64,000 nt of DNA from Erigeron canadensis (taxonomy: Eukaryota > Streptophyta > Magnoliopsida > Asterales > Asteraceae): assembly GCF_010389155.1 (NCBI RefSeq), contig NC_057761.1, positions 58,278,587 through 58,342,586 on the forward strand, in the 5' to 3' direction. Each line of letters starts with the position of its first letter. Positions within the stretch are counted from its first letter, which is position 1. A program made the translations under genes and the position numbers. This document shows positions 48,340 through 60,400 of this stretch, piece after piece. Below the pieces are notes generated by a model. It did not search any database, was not told the origin of the DNA, and saw only the letters and a program-made list of their open reading frames with translations.

Positions 48340-48983
48340 TACTTTTGGGTAGATTAATAACTATATGATGGGCTATCATAGTATCATGTTTGTTTTTGTT
48401 TTTCTGGCAAGCTTTTTAAATCCCCATTATCAATAAAGTTGCCATTAAAAACACCATAGGTGGCCATATGTGTTGTGTCAAATAGGACCACCTAATATGC
48501 TGATATTGATACCATTGAAGTTCAATATTGATTGGTGACCACTATGTCTTTGTCAAAATGTTAGTGAAATTTGTTTGTTTTCTGATACGTTTTAACTAAG
48601 CATAGGTACAGTCGCAGCTGCAGAAGATCAACTAGTGTACAAGTAAAAGCTCTACACCACCTCCCTTCATTTGGTCTAACTACAGTTCTCTAATACACAA
48701 AGGTCTGATTCTATATACATAAATCAACTGGGCACAAGATGTCTATATCTAATTCTACTAAAACATCAATTTCCAATCAATAGAAAATTATGCATTAAGT
48801 GAGTGATGAATACAGATGACATAAATCCAATAAGGCAAACACAAATACAATCTTTGAGGTATATAGGGCAAATATGATAGGCATTATTATGACAAGAAAT
48901 CAGATATAATAACCCAATCCATAGTCAACATTAAGTATGTGATAAAGAAAACAGGACATTTAAGTAAGTAACATCATTATTAA
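48340..48983. other. 3' flank of F-box copy 1, shared with copy 2
   Basis: No gene. Much of 48590-48980 is repeated near 51060-51500 (shared phrases TTTTAACTAAGCATAGGT, TCTAACTACAGTTCTCT, AATATGATAGGCATTATTA), so the duplication that made the F-box cluster includes this 3' flank. Confidence 0.7.
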
Positions 48984-50033
48984 TCAGTAGCATCTGGCCA
49001 CCTTAACCCTTCTCATCGTGTTCTCTGTCTGGTTCTTTCTCTTCGGTCTCCAGATAGCAAGGGGAGATACAAGGCTCGGTACATATATTGGCAAAGTAAT
49101 ATAGAAACCAGCATTGGAAAAAAAAACATCATCTAAACAAAAGATATTCTTGTTTGGATCGTAATCCAACAGTTTGACTAAGTGTACAACCTGATTTTCT
49201 AGCCCATGATCATATACCGTTAGTTTCCAAGGCTGCTTCACATCGTCTTTGTTCATCACCCATACCCTGATAGGCCACTTATCTTTATAGATGCCTCCAT
49301 GGATGCATAGACAATCTTTGATAATCCCTAGTAGTTCGTAGCCGCGTCTAACATCACCAGGTACAAGGATTTCTTTAAACTTGTCGGTGGACAAATCAAA
49401 AGAAATAATTATCCTGCTGTCATTCTGATCACGCATAAACCAGTGAAGCTTTCCAGCGCATAGGGTACCAATACCAATGCATAAGGCACCAAATCCACAG
49501 ATTATAGACTTAACATTCAGTACTTTTCCAATATGTTTCCAAACATTCGATTTCAAACTTAACATTTGAAAACATATCGCAGGGCGGCGGCAGCTTTTCA
49601 AAACCCCTGCTATAACCTTGTAATCATCGGTTAATGAATCATAACCAAATCCCCAACATAGTTTTGATGAGTTAGCATATTTCCATGGAAGCTTAGGCCT
49701 TTTCAGTGTTTTAACCTCTCTGGTGGACGGATTGGCTACCAAAACATTATTACGGAAATCTAAGATACATAAAAGACCATTATATGAACCAACAATACGT
49801 GAAAAACATTTTATGCCTCCAAAATTATGCCGTTCAATGAGGACCCTTCTATGTCGTCCAATGGCATTATTAGTGTAGTCATTGTTGCGACTAATGTTGA
49901 GTTGGGTTTCAACGAAACAAGGACTCGAGATCAAAGAATGCCAGGACTTACAAACGCACTTGCATACGACCAGAGTCTTCACGTCCAGTCTCACGAGTAT
50001 CTGCTCATGGATGTCGGGGATGAGCTCTTCCAT
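48984..50033 (-). CDS. F-box protein with F-box-associated domain (CPR1-like), intact copy
   Basis: Single-exon frame of 349 residues. The F-box is at residues about 3-42 (IPDIHEQILVRLDVKTLVVC, CKSWHSLISSPCF) and should dock onto SKP1/ASK in an SCF ubiquitin ligase. An F-box-associated (FBA) interaction domain follows: VANPSTREVKTL, WGFGYDSLTDDYKVI, AGKLHWFM, IISFDLSTDKFKEI, IKDCLCI and VWVMNKDD. This layout is that of the large CPR1/CPR30-like class that recruits variable substrates, some in immunity. The start is the ATG directly before EELIPDIHEQ. It is the only unbroken member of a local three-copy cluster, so it is probably the functional one. The target cannot be predicted. Confidence 0.9.
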   Translation of the reverse strand: MEELIPDIHEQILVRLDVKTLVVCKCVCKSWHSLISSPCFVETQLNISRNNDYTNNAIGRHRRVLIERHNFGGIKCFSRIVGSYNGLLCILDFRNNVLVANPSTREVKTLKRPKLPWKYANSSKLCWGFGYDSLTDDYKVIAGVLKSCRRPAICFQMLSLKSNVWKHIGKVLNVKSIICGFGALCIGIGTLCAGKLHWFMRDQNDSRIIISFDLSTDKFKEILVPGDVRRGYELLGIIKDCLCIHGGIYKDKWPIRVWVMNKDDVKQPWKLTVYDHGLENQVVHLVKLLDYDPNKNIFCLDDVFFSNAGFYITLPIYVPSLVSPLAIWRPKRKNQTENTMRRVKVARCY

Positions 50034-50300
50034 TGCAAGTCAGTCGCAACAACCCTAATAATTAAACAACGCTAATTCGTTTTCTAATTGACCTGGCCTA
50101 CTGATAATTAACCCAATACTCTAAATCATGTTTCGTTCCTCCAAATCTCTCGATCTGTAAATATAGTATAGGGTTCTATATTTGAAGATGAAATTCTAGA
50201 ATTTCAATTTTAATATTAGGTATACTTAATTTTGGTGTTTGCTAATAATAGTCCTTATAACATTGGTTTTATATGCAAAATCTAATGCGTGTTATTATTA

Positions 50301-50558
50301 CGAGCATAGTACCCGCGCGTTGCGGCGGCTAGAAGGTGATGACAATATAAAAGGGAGGCGGTGATGGAGATCGAGGGAGATGGTGGAGAAGCAGGGCAGC
50401 GGCGGAGGATGATAGAAAGTCGATGAGAGTGTGTAATGATTAGAGAGAATGGTGAAAAGGAGGGTATATAAAGGTTTTATGTTTAAGTAGGGGTATTTTG
50501 TGAAGAAAAAAATTGCTGAATTTTAAAAAATCCAATACACTTTATAAGGGAATATAGA
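50301..50558 (-). mobile_element. Short Helitron upstream of F-box copy 1
   Basis: On the minus strand it begins TCTATATTCCCTTATAAAGT at 50558 after an A and ends GTACTATGCTCG at 50301 before a T. The module complementary to GTACCCGCGCGTTGCGGCGG lies at 50310-50329. 258 bp, no coding content. It lies about 270 bp upstream of the F-box start codon. Confidence 0.75.
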
Positions 50559-51504
50559 TTTGGGGGAAATTTTTTTGAGAATCTCTTAACAAAAAAAATG
50601 CGGGATATTTTGGATCGTATATTTTTTTTTCCATTTTAAAGTCATAAAAATATATCTAATTCGTTAAAAAAAAAATTAATTTAAAGATCCAGATCAAAAT
50701 TTATTTGGTTAGTCTTAAAATTCCGGCCACTCGATATACTTTTGATTCCTTTTACATTTTTTCCACCTTATATTTACACATACAAATCAGTAACCTTACA
50801 CACATAAAAATAAGAAATTAAAAAAAAAAAGTCAAAATATATCGAGTCACCTTTCGTTAGGGTGAAATTTTAAGAAAAGTTATATAACTTTTATCATTAT
50901 TACTGTAGAATATTTTTAACAAAACATTTTGAATAAATTAATGAATTCATAATATAAGAAAAATATGTGCTCCAAAATAATTATTACATTTTTCTTTTTT
51001 TAATGTTCTTAAATATCCTTTTCTCTTTTATTATAAATAATAATAAATGTTAGTGGAATGATTTGTTTTTTGATACATTTTAACTAAGCATAGGTGCAGT
51101 CACCACCGCCCTTCATCTGGTCTAACTACAGTTCTCTGATACACAAAGATCTGATGATGATGGTATGATATAAAGAAAACAATTAAAAGAACTTATGCCC
51201 GCATAGGAATATATCTTTTTGGTGTGCAATTTACTTAATGTCACCCTATCTAATTCTACTAAAAGATCAATGTTCAATCAACAGAAAATTATGCATTAGG
51301 TAAGTGACAAATACAGATGACACATACCCAATAAGGTGAACACATACAATCTTTGTAGGTATATAGAGCAAATATGATAGGCATTATTAGTGACAAGAAA
51401 TCAGATATAAATAACCCAATCCATAGTCAATACTAAGAATGTGATAAAGAAAACAGGACATTTAAGTACCTAACGTACGTCATTATAAATCACTAGAACC
51501 CGGC
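50559..51504. other. Upstream region of F-box copy 1 and 3' flank of copy 2
   Basis: No gene. A short inverted pair (CACTCGATATACTTTTGA at 50726 and GTCAAAATATATCGAGT at 50831) has a counterpart upstream of F-box copy 2 near 52942 and 53059. The part right of 51060 repeats the 3' flank of copy 1. Confidence 0.55.
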
Positions 51505-52536
51505 CAGTAGCTAGGACCCGACCACCTTAACACTTTTCAGCGTGCTTTTTGTCCGCCTCTTTTTCCTTGGGTCTCCCATTAGCAAGCATGGGGAGATACA
51601 AGGCTGGGTACATATATAGGCGAACTAAAATGGAGCCCAGGATTGCACAAAATAACATCATCTGTAGAAAAGATACTCTTGTTTGGAAGGTAATCCAACG
51701 GTTTGACTGAGTGTACGACCTGATTTCTTATCCAGTAATTATATACGCTTGGTTCCCAAGGCTGATTCACATCGTCTTCGTTCACCACCCATACCGAGGC
51801 AGCACACTTACCATTGTTATATATGTGTTGATAGATACATAGACAATCTTTGATAACCCCAAGTCCGTAGGCGTGAAATTTACGTATAATTCCATCAGGA
51901 ACAGGGATTTCTTTGAACTCGTCGGTGGACAAATCAAAAGAAAGAATTGCCCTGCTGTGAATCTGATAACGCACAAACCAGTGAAGCTTTCCAGCGCATA
52001 GAGTACCAGCGGTACTAATTATAGACTCAGGGATTCACTTTTCCAGTATCTATCCAAACATTGGATTTCAAAGTTAACATTTGAAAACATACCGCAGGGA
52101 TGCTTCTTTCCATATGTCCAACTATAACCTTGTAATCATCGGTTGATGAATCATAACCAAAACCCCAACATACGTCTTGTGATGTATAAGCCCGCGGAAG
52201 CTTGGGGCTTCTCAGTGTTTTTACCTCTCTGGTTGACGGATTGGCTACCAAAACTTTATTACGAGTATCACTGATCTGAAGGATGCATACAAGACCATTA
52301 CAAGAACCAACAAGCAGATAATGTGCGGGTGTGCTAGTTCGATTACCCATCATAAGGATCCTTCTATCTGGTCCAATCGCATTACTAACCTTGAGTTGGG
52401 TTTTAACGAAACGTGAACTCGAGATCAAAGAATGCCAGGACTTGCAAACGCACTTGCATATGATCAGAGCCTTCACGTCCAGTCTTGCGAATATCTGCTC
52501 ATGGATGTCGGGGATAACCTCTTCCATTAATTGCAA
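51505..52536 (-). pseudogene. F-box/FBA gene, copy 2, frameshifted
   Basis: The first part (52027-52536) has an intact F-box (VIPDIHEQIFARLDVKALII) and the start of the FBA domain, then stops after GKVNP. The following sequence (ESIISTAGTLCAGKLHWFVR onward, about 52024 down to 51579) continues the same protein in another frame. Compared with copy 1, a deletion of about 30-50 bp at the junction has left the frame shifted. A second break comes at the C-terminus: SPHAC stop instead of SPLAIWRPKRK. The remaining tail is recognisable down to about 51505. Overall similarity with copy 1 is high, so the duplication is young relative to copy 3. Confidence 0.88.
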
Positions 52537-53379
52537 GTACCTCGCAACAGCCCTAGCTAATAACTAAACAACGCTAATTCGTTTTCTATATGACCCGGCC
52601 TGCTGATAATTAACCCAACACTCTAAATTAATCATGTTTTTGATCCTCCAAATCTCACGATATCTAAATATAGGGTTCTATATACATGGAAATTCTAGAA
52701 TTTCAATTTTAATATTTATAAGGTATATTTATTTATAACTTCGGTCTTATATGCAAAATCGATCTAGTGCGTGTAATCATTAAGGGGGAATTATTTTGAG
52801 AGTTATTTTGGACCATATACTTTTTTCCGTTTTAAAATCATAAAAAACTTATCTAATTCATGTTTTATCTTAAAATTGTGTCTTAAAATTTGACGACCAA
52901 AAAATATTTGGTTAGTCGTCTTAAAATTTTACACGCTACCGTTAGAGTGGTGACTCGATATACTTTGGACGATTTTTTAATTTTTGTTTTTTTGTAATAT
53001 TTATGCATATGCGAGTTGTAAACCTTACATATGAAAATAAAATATCAAAAGAAAGAGTCATAAATAGTATATCGAGAGTCAACTGAAAGATAGTAAAATC
53101 TTAAGAACATACAATATGATTTTTATCATTTATCAATATACAGTATTTTTTATGATTTTTATTAATAAAACGTTTAGAATAAATTCTTGACTTGTCAATG
53201 AACAATCTCAACAGGACCACCCCTTCATTGTGTATCACCTAACTTGTCATTAGTCGCGGAAGACATAGGTTCTTTCACTTTCTTGATATCTTGGGAGAAT
53301 GGGTTCATATGAAGGTGTTGCTATTTAAATCAAAATTCGAATAGTAGTTTGTTTTTCATGTTTCTTTTTTATTTCTCCA

Positions 53380-53660
53380 TTTCTAGTATTGATACCACGT
53401 GTTTGCTAAAATGCCACTGAAGTTAGTTTGTTCTTAGAATGCAGTAAAACTCAAGCCTTGGTTCTTTACAGGAATTATCATCTATCTAGTATAAGTAAAA
53501 CCTCCTGGATGGTTTGATTTAACTAATTTAATGAGAACCTTAAGCTGCATTCATTGACATATATCTTTTTGCAAACTCAGTGATTAATGTTTCTCGGGAT
53601 CATAGTTTTCTAAGACTACTATAGCTATACCTGATGTCAGGATCGGTGTTGTGGTGTTAT
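53380..53660. repeat. Segmental duplication shared with 57735-58195
   Basis: Sequence upstream of F-box copy 2 recurs upstream of copy 3: TTTATTTCTC.ATTTCTAGTATT, TTGGTTCTTTACAGGAAT, ATATCTTTTTGCAAACTCAG and GATGTC.GGAT.GGT are shared in order. This shows that copies 2 and 3 arose from a duplication of several kilobases that included promoter sequence. Confidence 0.8.
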
Positions 53661-53769
53661 GACTTTTAATGCTACATCTTAGTTTTTCGCTTTCTTTTTG
53701 GTACTTACACATGTGTAGATTGAACAAAAATTATGATTCGGAACGGGCTTTGCCCTTAAGGGTATTCAT

Positions 53770-54190
53770 AAACCAAAGCTAGTGGGGGTGATAGGTCATT
53801 GAGGGTGATAGGTCATTGGATGATAGGTCATAGAGGGTTATAGGTCATAGGGGTGACCGGTGATGAGTGATCTATCTAACGGGCTCCGCCCTTAGCCGCT
53901 ATGGCTCCGCCATGGACTGACGGGCTCCACCCTTGGCCACCATGGCTCCGCCATGAATTGACGGGCTCCGCCCTTAACCTTCATCGTTGTGTACATATGT
54001 TCATTTACTAATTTACATGTGAAAACAATGATCCTACACATGTGTAGGTACACAAGTACAAGAGGGAAAAATACGAAAATTAAAAAATCGTCAAAAATAT
54101 ATCGAATTGGATCTCTAATGAAAGAGAACGGAATTTTAAGACTACCCGTGCTTTTTGTTTCGTCTAACGATTTACGGTTTGTGAGATAAA
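53770..54190. repeat. Repeat block with GGTGATAGGTCATAG and a 41-bp tandem unit
   Basis: Begins with four or five variants of GGTGATAGGTCAT (53787-53855), then two and a half copies of a 41-bp unit ACGGGCTCCGCCCTTAGCCG plus CTATGGCTCCGCCATGGACTG (about 53880-53979). The right part (about 54085-54150) matches the interior of the Helitrons at 5343 and 19288. The GC content of the tandem unit stands out from its surroundings. The block is probably a related, partly amplified element. Confidence 0.7.
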
Positions 54191-56594
54191 GCATTTTGAA
54201 TGGTTTAGGTGAATTTTATTATTTAATTGAAGAGAGAGAAAAAGAGAAAGAATGTGTGATCCAGAATCGTTCTTGAGTTCTTTTTTATTTGTGGGTTCTT
54301 AAATAACTCTTCCTCTACGGTTCTATGTATTATATATATATATATATGAAATTCTAGAATATCGGTTTAGGTATATTCATTTTTGGTGTTTGCTAGTATA
54401 ATTAAATTAGCAAGCGATCGATGTCGTTGGACCGATCAAATATAAAACTAATTACCTATAACTAGTACGAGCAAATAGAGTATCGTATCCACGAGGAATA
54501 AAAGGAAAGTGTTAAACAAGTTACAAAAATTAATTAAACTAGACATAAACATAAAACTGATTGATTGGTTTGTTTGATTAAAACTAAAACTAATTGTAAA
54601 CTTAACAATATAATTCAATAAAAAGAAAGTAGACCATTTTCATGCTCCCAATTATGTTTTCAAATATGTAACCTAACTTATATTCGTTAGAAATCACTTT
54701 GACATGATTTTTTATAACGTTTGGATTGAATGAACTTAAGAACTAAAATATCGGTTGTGATGATTCACGGTAACGAAAACCGGGTAATTGACACAACTAG
54801 ATTTTCAATTCATTAAAATAGAATTACAAGTTCATGAGAGATTCTTTCAATAATCCATGATTAACAATAATTTGAAACCAAAAGATAGATGAATTTCATT
54901 CAAGGTCATAAACAAGTAATCATTCAAATAATCCAAACAACATTAGATGTAAAACACATGAATATGAGAAAGGTTGAACATAAAAGTCTTACATAATTGT
55001 TCACATGAGAATGATCAAAGGAAAACCTAGCCTATCATCTTCATCATTGAATCTTCCATTCGGATTGTCATCTCCATGAATTTGTGATTTGATGATGAAA
55101 TTGGGGTCTTGGGAATGTTAGGAACTGCTCTTGGTATGAGAAAGTATAAACTGAAAATAATTAAAACCCAAAAATTCGGATTTTCGTACAACAACTGGCG
55201 TAAGCTACTACCATCCTAGGCGTAACCTACGCCCCTTGTAACTTCAACTGACGTAACTTACTACTCATCTGGGCGTAGGTTACGGCCTTTGTAACTTCAG
55301 TTTTCCAGAATTGCATCCTTGGCTCTTTTGACTAGTTTCTTGATTCGCCTTAGCTTCATTGCATCACCTAATGCTTGAAACACTTAACAAACATAAAGGT
55401 ACCCCTAATCGTCTATTAAGCTTCACAAAACAAGTTGGTTTTACACCTTAAGATCATGTATTCTAGGCGTTTAGCAGCAAGTTATAAAAGGAGACGAAAC
55501 TGATCTTGATATATTATCTACTAAATTTACCCCGTTTTGTGAACAGATTTTTAGGCTTTTAATAGTTGCATGCATTAGTACTCCTTTATAATGGATGAAT
55601 CATAACAAAATCACGAAACAAGTCAACAACCAATACCAAAAATAATAACAAAAAACAATGAGATCTAAAGAATTATGAAACAGGTTTCCCAAACCTTTGG
55701 ATAACACAGTGGACACCCTGCTACTAATTTCTTAGTTCCAATCACATCAATGTGCTGTCATTTTGACTTCAACAATGTCAAACTTTGGGCACACATGCCA
55801 TATCAAGACCCAACGGGCTTCCACAAATATGACATCTAATGTCCATCAGAGAACTTAACAGGCAACCGTTTACAAGACTTTTATATCTAAATTATTCAAA
55901 TTAAGTACGTTGATATAATTATTCTGAAATCCATCAAATACAACTAAGAGAAACTTATCAGTCCGTGACCCACACAAACTAAACAAACTAGTAGATATAA
56001 TTATATTGTTCTGTAAAGCATGGTTATAACTCCAAACAAACGGCGATATCTTGACCATCAATCTCTAGCACTCAAACTCCCTTGCTTAACTGAAAATCAC
56101 AGTTCAAAGTGAGTAAATAGCAGTTACAAACACAGCAAAAGATCATTAATTATTTACTATGAAGGAAGAAGCAACCATCATTGATGGGGCACTACAGAGA
56201 ACTTAATTAAGACACCGCGATGAGTATACGTTTCCTATGAAGCTTTTTCACTATACATATGAGAAACGCTTGCAAATTTATAGGATATATGGAACTAGGC
56301 CAGAAGTTACAATGACAGTCAGTCATAAATTAAAAGGTGCGTAGTGAATTACTAGATGCACTATAACTGATCATAAGCCTCTTTCAGTTATCACTGTGGT
56401 GAAGGGAGTATTGATCGGGTTCCCACAACACGACACACTTGTATCCAACTGATACAAGCGACTTACATGCTGTGCGTGCTGACTTATTACAAGCTTATAT
56501 GGGCCACGTATGAAACGTGCTTCAAAAAATAGGATGCTTGCCGCTCAAATGTATATATTAATTTGCGAATCACAAATTGAATGCCTATCATCTG
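54191..56594. other. Non-coding repeat relics
   Basis: No gene. The phrase GAGTATCGTATCCACGAGGA near 54475-54500 is one I associate with plant dispersed repeats of unclear class. GGCGTAACCTACG and GGCGTAGGTTACGG (about 55210-55290) form inverted words around GTAACTTCA repeats. The rest is AT-rich. Confidence 0.4.
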
Positions 56595-57352
56595 TATCAG
56601 TACTAATCTTGTTTGGAAGGCAATCCAAGACGTGTACAACCTGATTTTCTATTGCATAATCATATGCCGTCATCAGTTTCCAAGGCTGCTTCACATCATC
56701 GTTGTTCATTACCCATATCAGACACCAAGTCCATTATCAATGATGCATAGACTTTCTTTGATAACCCCTAATCTGTATAGTAGTCGCCAGAAGTATACAT
56801 AAAATCATGAGGTTCGGGGATTTCTTTAAACTTCTGGGTGGACAAATCAAAAGAAAGAATTCCACAGCGTCCAAGAGTTACCCAGATGATAAGCCACAAA
56901 CCAGTGAAGCTTTCCGGTACACAAGGTACCAATTAATGCTATCAAGTCTGTGCTTACAATTATTCACTTTTCCAATATGTATCCAAACATTGGATTTCAA
57001 AGTTAACATTTGAAAGCATATCTGATGGCTGCTGCTAATTTCCATATGCCCTACTACAAAGGGTTAATGAATCATAACCAAAACCCCACCATAATTCTGT
57101 TGGTTAAAGAACCCATGGAAACTTGGGGCTTTTCAGTGTTTTTACCTCTCTGGTTGACGGATTGGCTATCAGAACTTCATTAGAGCTAGGTTTTAGAGAT
57201 ACATGCAAGACCATTACAAGAACCAACAAGATGAAAGAATGCCAGGACTTGCAAACGCACTTGCATATGATCAGAGTCTTCACGTCCAGTCCTTCGAGTA
57301 TCTGCTCATGGATGTCAGGGGGGATAATTAGCTCTTCCATTGATCGAAACAA
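56595..57352 (-). pseudogene. F-box/FBA gene, copy 3, heavily degraded
   Basis: The F-box is still readable (PPDIHEQILEGLDVKTLIIC at the start), but the region after CKSWHSF lacks about 40 codons. NPSTREVKTLKSPKFPW is followed by a stop, and later FBA blocks (the counterparts of FDLSTDKFKEI, KLHWFM, VWVMNKDD) survive in shifting frames down to about 56600. It is the oldest or fastest-decaying member of the cluster. Confidence 0.85.
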
Positions 57353-58346
57353 CCCTAAGTATCTGTCTATTTATTATATATAGGGTTCTAACGAAGATTA
57401 AATTCTATTTTATCACGGAGGTGTTTGCTAATTATAACACTTGCTTTAGTTAACTTGGGTAATTTTATTTTTTAAGTTATGCAAAATCTAATGCGTGTTA
57501 CCGTATTATCATAATAAGACTGAAAAAAACAGAAAGCCCTTTCTTTTAAGCTCCTCCCAGATACATGACTCACATAAATCTTAACCGTTTATAAATTTAC
57601 TGTCAAATTTCATTCACAAGACTAGCTAGAAGGTCTTAGCTTCAAACCTAAACATGAGATACTTTAATTAAATATTTGCTGTTAATAGATTAGACTTTGT
57701 TAGATAAAAAAAACAATTATTAATTAGTACAAAAAGTGAAGATGAAATTATGATTTATTTCTCAATTTCTAGTATTAATGTTCTTTTCAATTAGTTATTA
57801 GAAGCATCATAACTCATCATTTTGTATTTGCCAGGTTTTTTTTTTATATGCCTATTATGATTAAGGCATCACAAAAGGTACATTTTGTCAAAATGTCAAT
57901 GAATTTAGTTTGTTTAATACAGCAGTTTAACTCAAGCATTGGTTCTTTACAGGAATCATCGTCAACTAGTATAAGTAAAAACCACTTGCCAGGTGTCTTT
58001 TGAGTTTTGTCAGGTCTACTTACAACTCTAATTTTTTTTTTTGAATGGTTTAATTTAACGAAATTAATGAGAACCAAATTCTGCTCTCATGGCAGATATC
58101 TTTTTGCAAACTCAGTGTCTAATGTTTCTTGCCTTGGAACATAAGTCTTCAAGTCAAGTCTGCTATACCGGATGTCGGGATTGGTCTTGTGGTGCAATGA
58201 TGTTTTAATTAGGTGTGAAACTTCTTACATATAAATTTTTTATAAATGAATAAATGTTTGAGCCCATGAATTTTATGGATTGAAAAAAACGTTATGTGTG
58301 TGTTCCACACCTAAACTTAGGTACCTAACAGCCTTATATTACTATC

Positions 58347-58384
<38 letters not shown>

Positions 58385-58876
58385 CTTAAAAATTTATATT
58401 ACAATATTGTTTGTTTACAATAGGGCCAACTAATTAGGATATTTTCAAAAAAATTAAAATTATTATTGAAGAGTAATTTTAAAAAATCATGTAATCATGA
58501 AAACATTCATTGGAGTTGTAAAACGATGAATGGTTTTTCAATTGAAATATTTTACTTGAATAGCTAATCAACCCGGGTTCAACCCAGGTTAACTGATAGA
58601 CGTTTTTTGTAAATAAACCGAATGATACCTGGGTAGTTTTAAAATATGTTGTTATATTAAAATGTATAATAACAACGTTAAATAAGTTGAAATATTATGA
58701 TAAATTATTATGTAAAAAACGAAACTTAACGGAAACAAAAATTGTATAGTTGTCGACACACGTTAAAAATACATTCGGTTGGTAAAACCAAAAAACTCCG
58801 TTATCTGAAGTAGAGAAAAAACCTAGAGTTTTTGGCCTATTATAATGAAAAAATAAGGTGATTAAAATCTTATATA
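57353..58876. other. Upstream segment of copy 3 and AT-rich spacer
   Basis: 57735-58195 is the partner of the duplicated segment at 53380-53660. A (TA)n microsatellite of about 30 bp lies at 58351-58380. No gene seen. Confidence 0.5.
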
Positions 58877-59090
58877 ATAATATTGACATTTTTTTTTTCG
58901 AACAGTTAGTCGGAATTCGACATCAGTGAACAACTCACCGTATAATAGTGAAGCCCTGCACGTACTTTAGACTACGAGATGTAGACCATAAGCCGTTACA
59001 GGTGATTCAGGGAAAAAACTCACAGACTTGTCACTCCTAAGAGTCGAACCCAAGACCTGTGGGAAAACCAGGGATCATAATATAGACATT
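58877..59090 (-). mobile_element. SINE with 14-bp target duplication
   Basis: Flanked by ATAATATTGACATT (58877-58890) and ATAATATAGACATT (59077-59090), a 14-bp duplication with one mismatch. On the minus strand the insert has a tRNA-like B box (GGGTTCGACTC near 59041-59051), a body of about 180 bp and an A-tail, seen on the plus strand as the T run around 58889-58898. This is the layout of a tRNA-derived SINE. Confidence 0.75.
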
Positions 59091-60400
59091 TAATAAAAAT
59101 CTATATTAATGATACATATTTAGAAAAAGAAGACATTTGAATTTTCAAATAAAAAGTATAATGATGTCATAATTAAATTAAAAGGATGTGTGGTAATACA
59201 ATTTTTTAAAATTCTCTGTCATCACAATCTTTTTTTATTAACATAATAGAATAGATTTCAATTAGGGTATCCAATCAGAGGTGATGGTGGTATTTTTTGC
59301 GAACTACTTACTTTGTTATTCATTAGTACCAACACGGTGTTATGGGGCAGTATTTGTAGCGACGACGATGTGATGGTGGGGGACAACTGTTGGCGGTAAA
59401 GGCAACGCCTAGTTGTGTAGATAAATGATGCAAAAAGTAATTGATGTAAAGTGTTAATAAATATATTTTAAAAGATAAGGAACTACTAGTGTAATATAAT
59501 CATTAATGGTATTTTAAATATTTTCCCTCATGTAACTTTAAACATGAGGGATTGAGGGCTAATTTTTTTATAATATATTATAGATTATAGATTAGATATA
59601 GAAGTATAGATATAAATAATATTCAAAGATAAAAATAAAACTGATAGATTAAATTTAAATATTGAAATGATATTAGTTCAAGTGGCATCTTGTGGGTGGA
59701 ATAAGTCTTAGGGCTTGTTTGTGTTTTTAATCGTATGTAACTGAATTGATTAAGAGACTGAATGGATAAATAATGTTTGTATAGATTAAGTCAATCCAAT
59801 TAATTTTTTGTAAATTAAGTTTAGAAAAACAACCATTTTTGATGACTTATTGGATTAGTGTTTTTGATTAAGTTATGATTTTTTTTATTAAGTCAATAAA
59901 CAAACACCACCTTAATAAATATAAAGTATCAAGTTCAAACTTGAGAGAGTTTTTTTTTATGAAAAAATTGGATTTCCTAGTGATTTGTTGGTATTCGGTC
60001 ACGTATACTACTAATGGCACGACGATACTTAAATAATTCGCTCGTGATTTAAAAATTTGTGTTTGAAAAAGAAAATATAAATAGGTAAAATAGTAATATT
60101 TTTTAAAAATTGTAATAGATATTCATCATGAAATTTTGTGGAGAAAATTATTATGAAGGGAAATTTATATGGGCCTAGGACCATAAACGCAACTCGATTG
60201 ATAATGAAACCCGCATGGCCCTCCAATTTCAGATCCATAAATGTATTGACTTTGACCAGTTTTATAAAAGGCGTAAAATACATACATAAATATCCCTAAA
60301 TAATAAAACCTTGACATCTTAATTTTATCCTCATCCTCCCACCTTCAGTTTTTTGGGTTTTTTTCTTCCGCAATATCCTCGAAACCCTAACCCTCTTAAC
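59091..60400. other. Spacer upstream of the KH/CCCH gene
   Basis: No gene. Contains the Tourist-like MITE. The stretch 60290-60400 (CT-rich, with AAACCCTAACCCT near 60382) is the probable 5' UTR; AAACCCTAA is the telo-box found in many plant translation-related promoters. Confidence 0.45.
59711..59911. mobile_element. Tourist-like MITE with TTA target duplication
   Basis: 201 bp beginning GGGCTTGTTTGTGTTTTTA and, on the other strand, GGTGGTGTTTGTTTATT, with TTA on both sides (59708-59710 and 59912-59914). This matches the ends and 3-bp duplication of PIF/Harbinger-derived MITEs. Confidence 0.7.

Noticed and set aside
53892..54194. 100-codon minus-strand frame in the GC-rich tandem region
   Set aside because: It is produced by the 41-bp tandem unit and ends in unrelated Helitron-like sequence; no protein family features.
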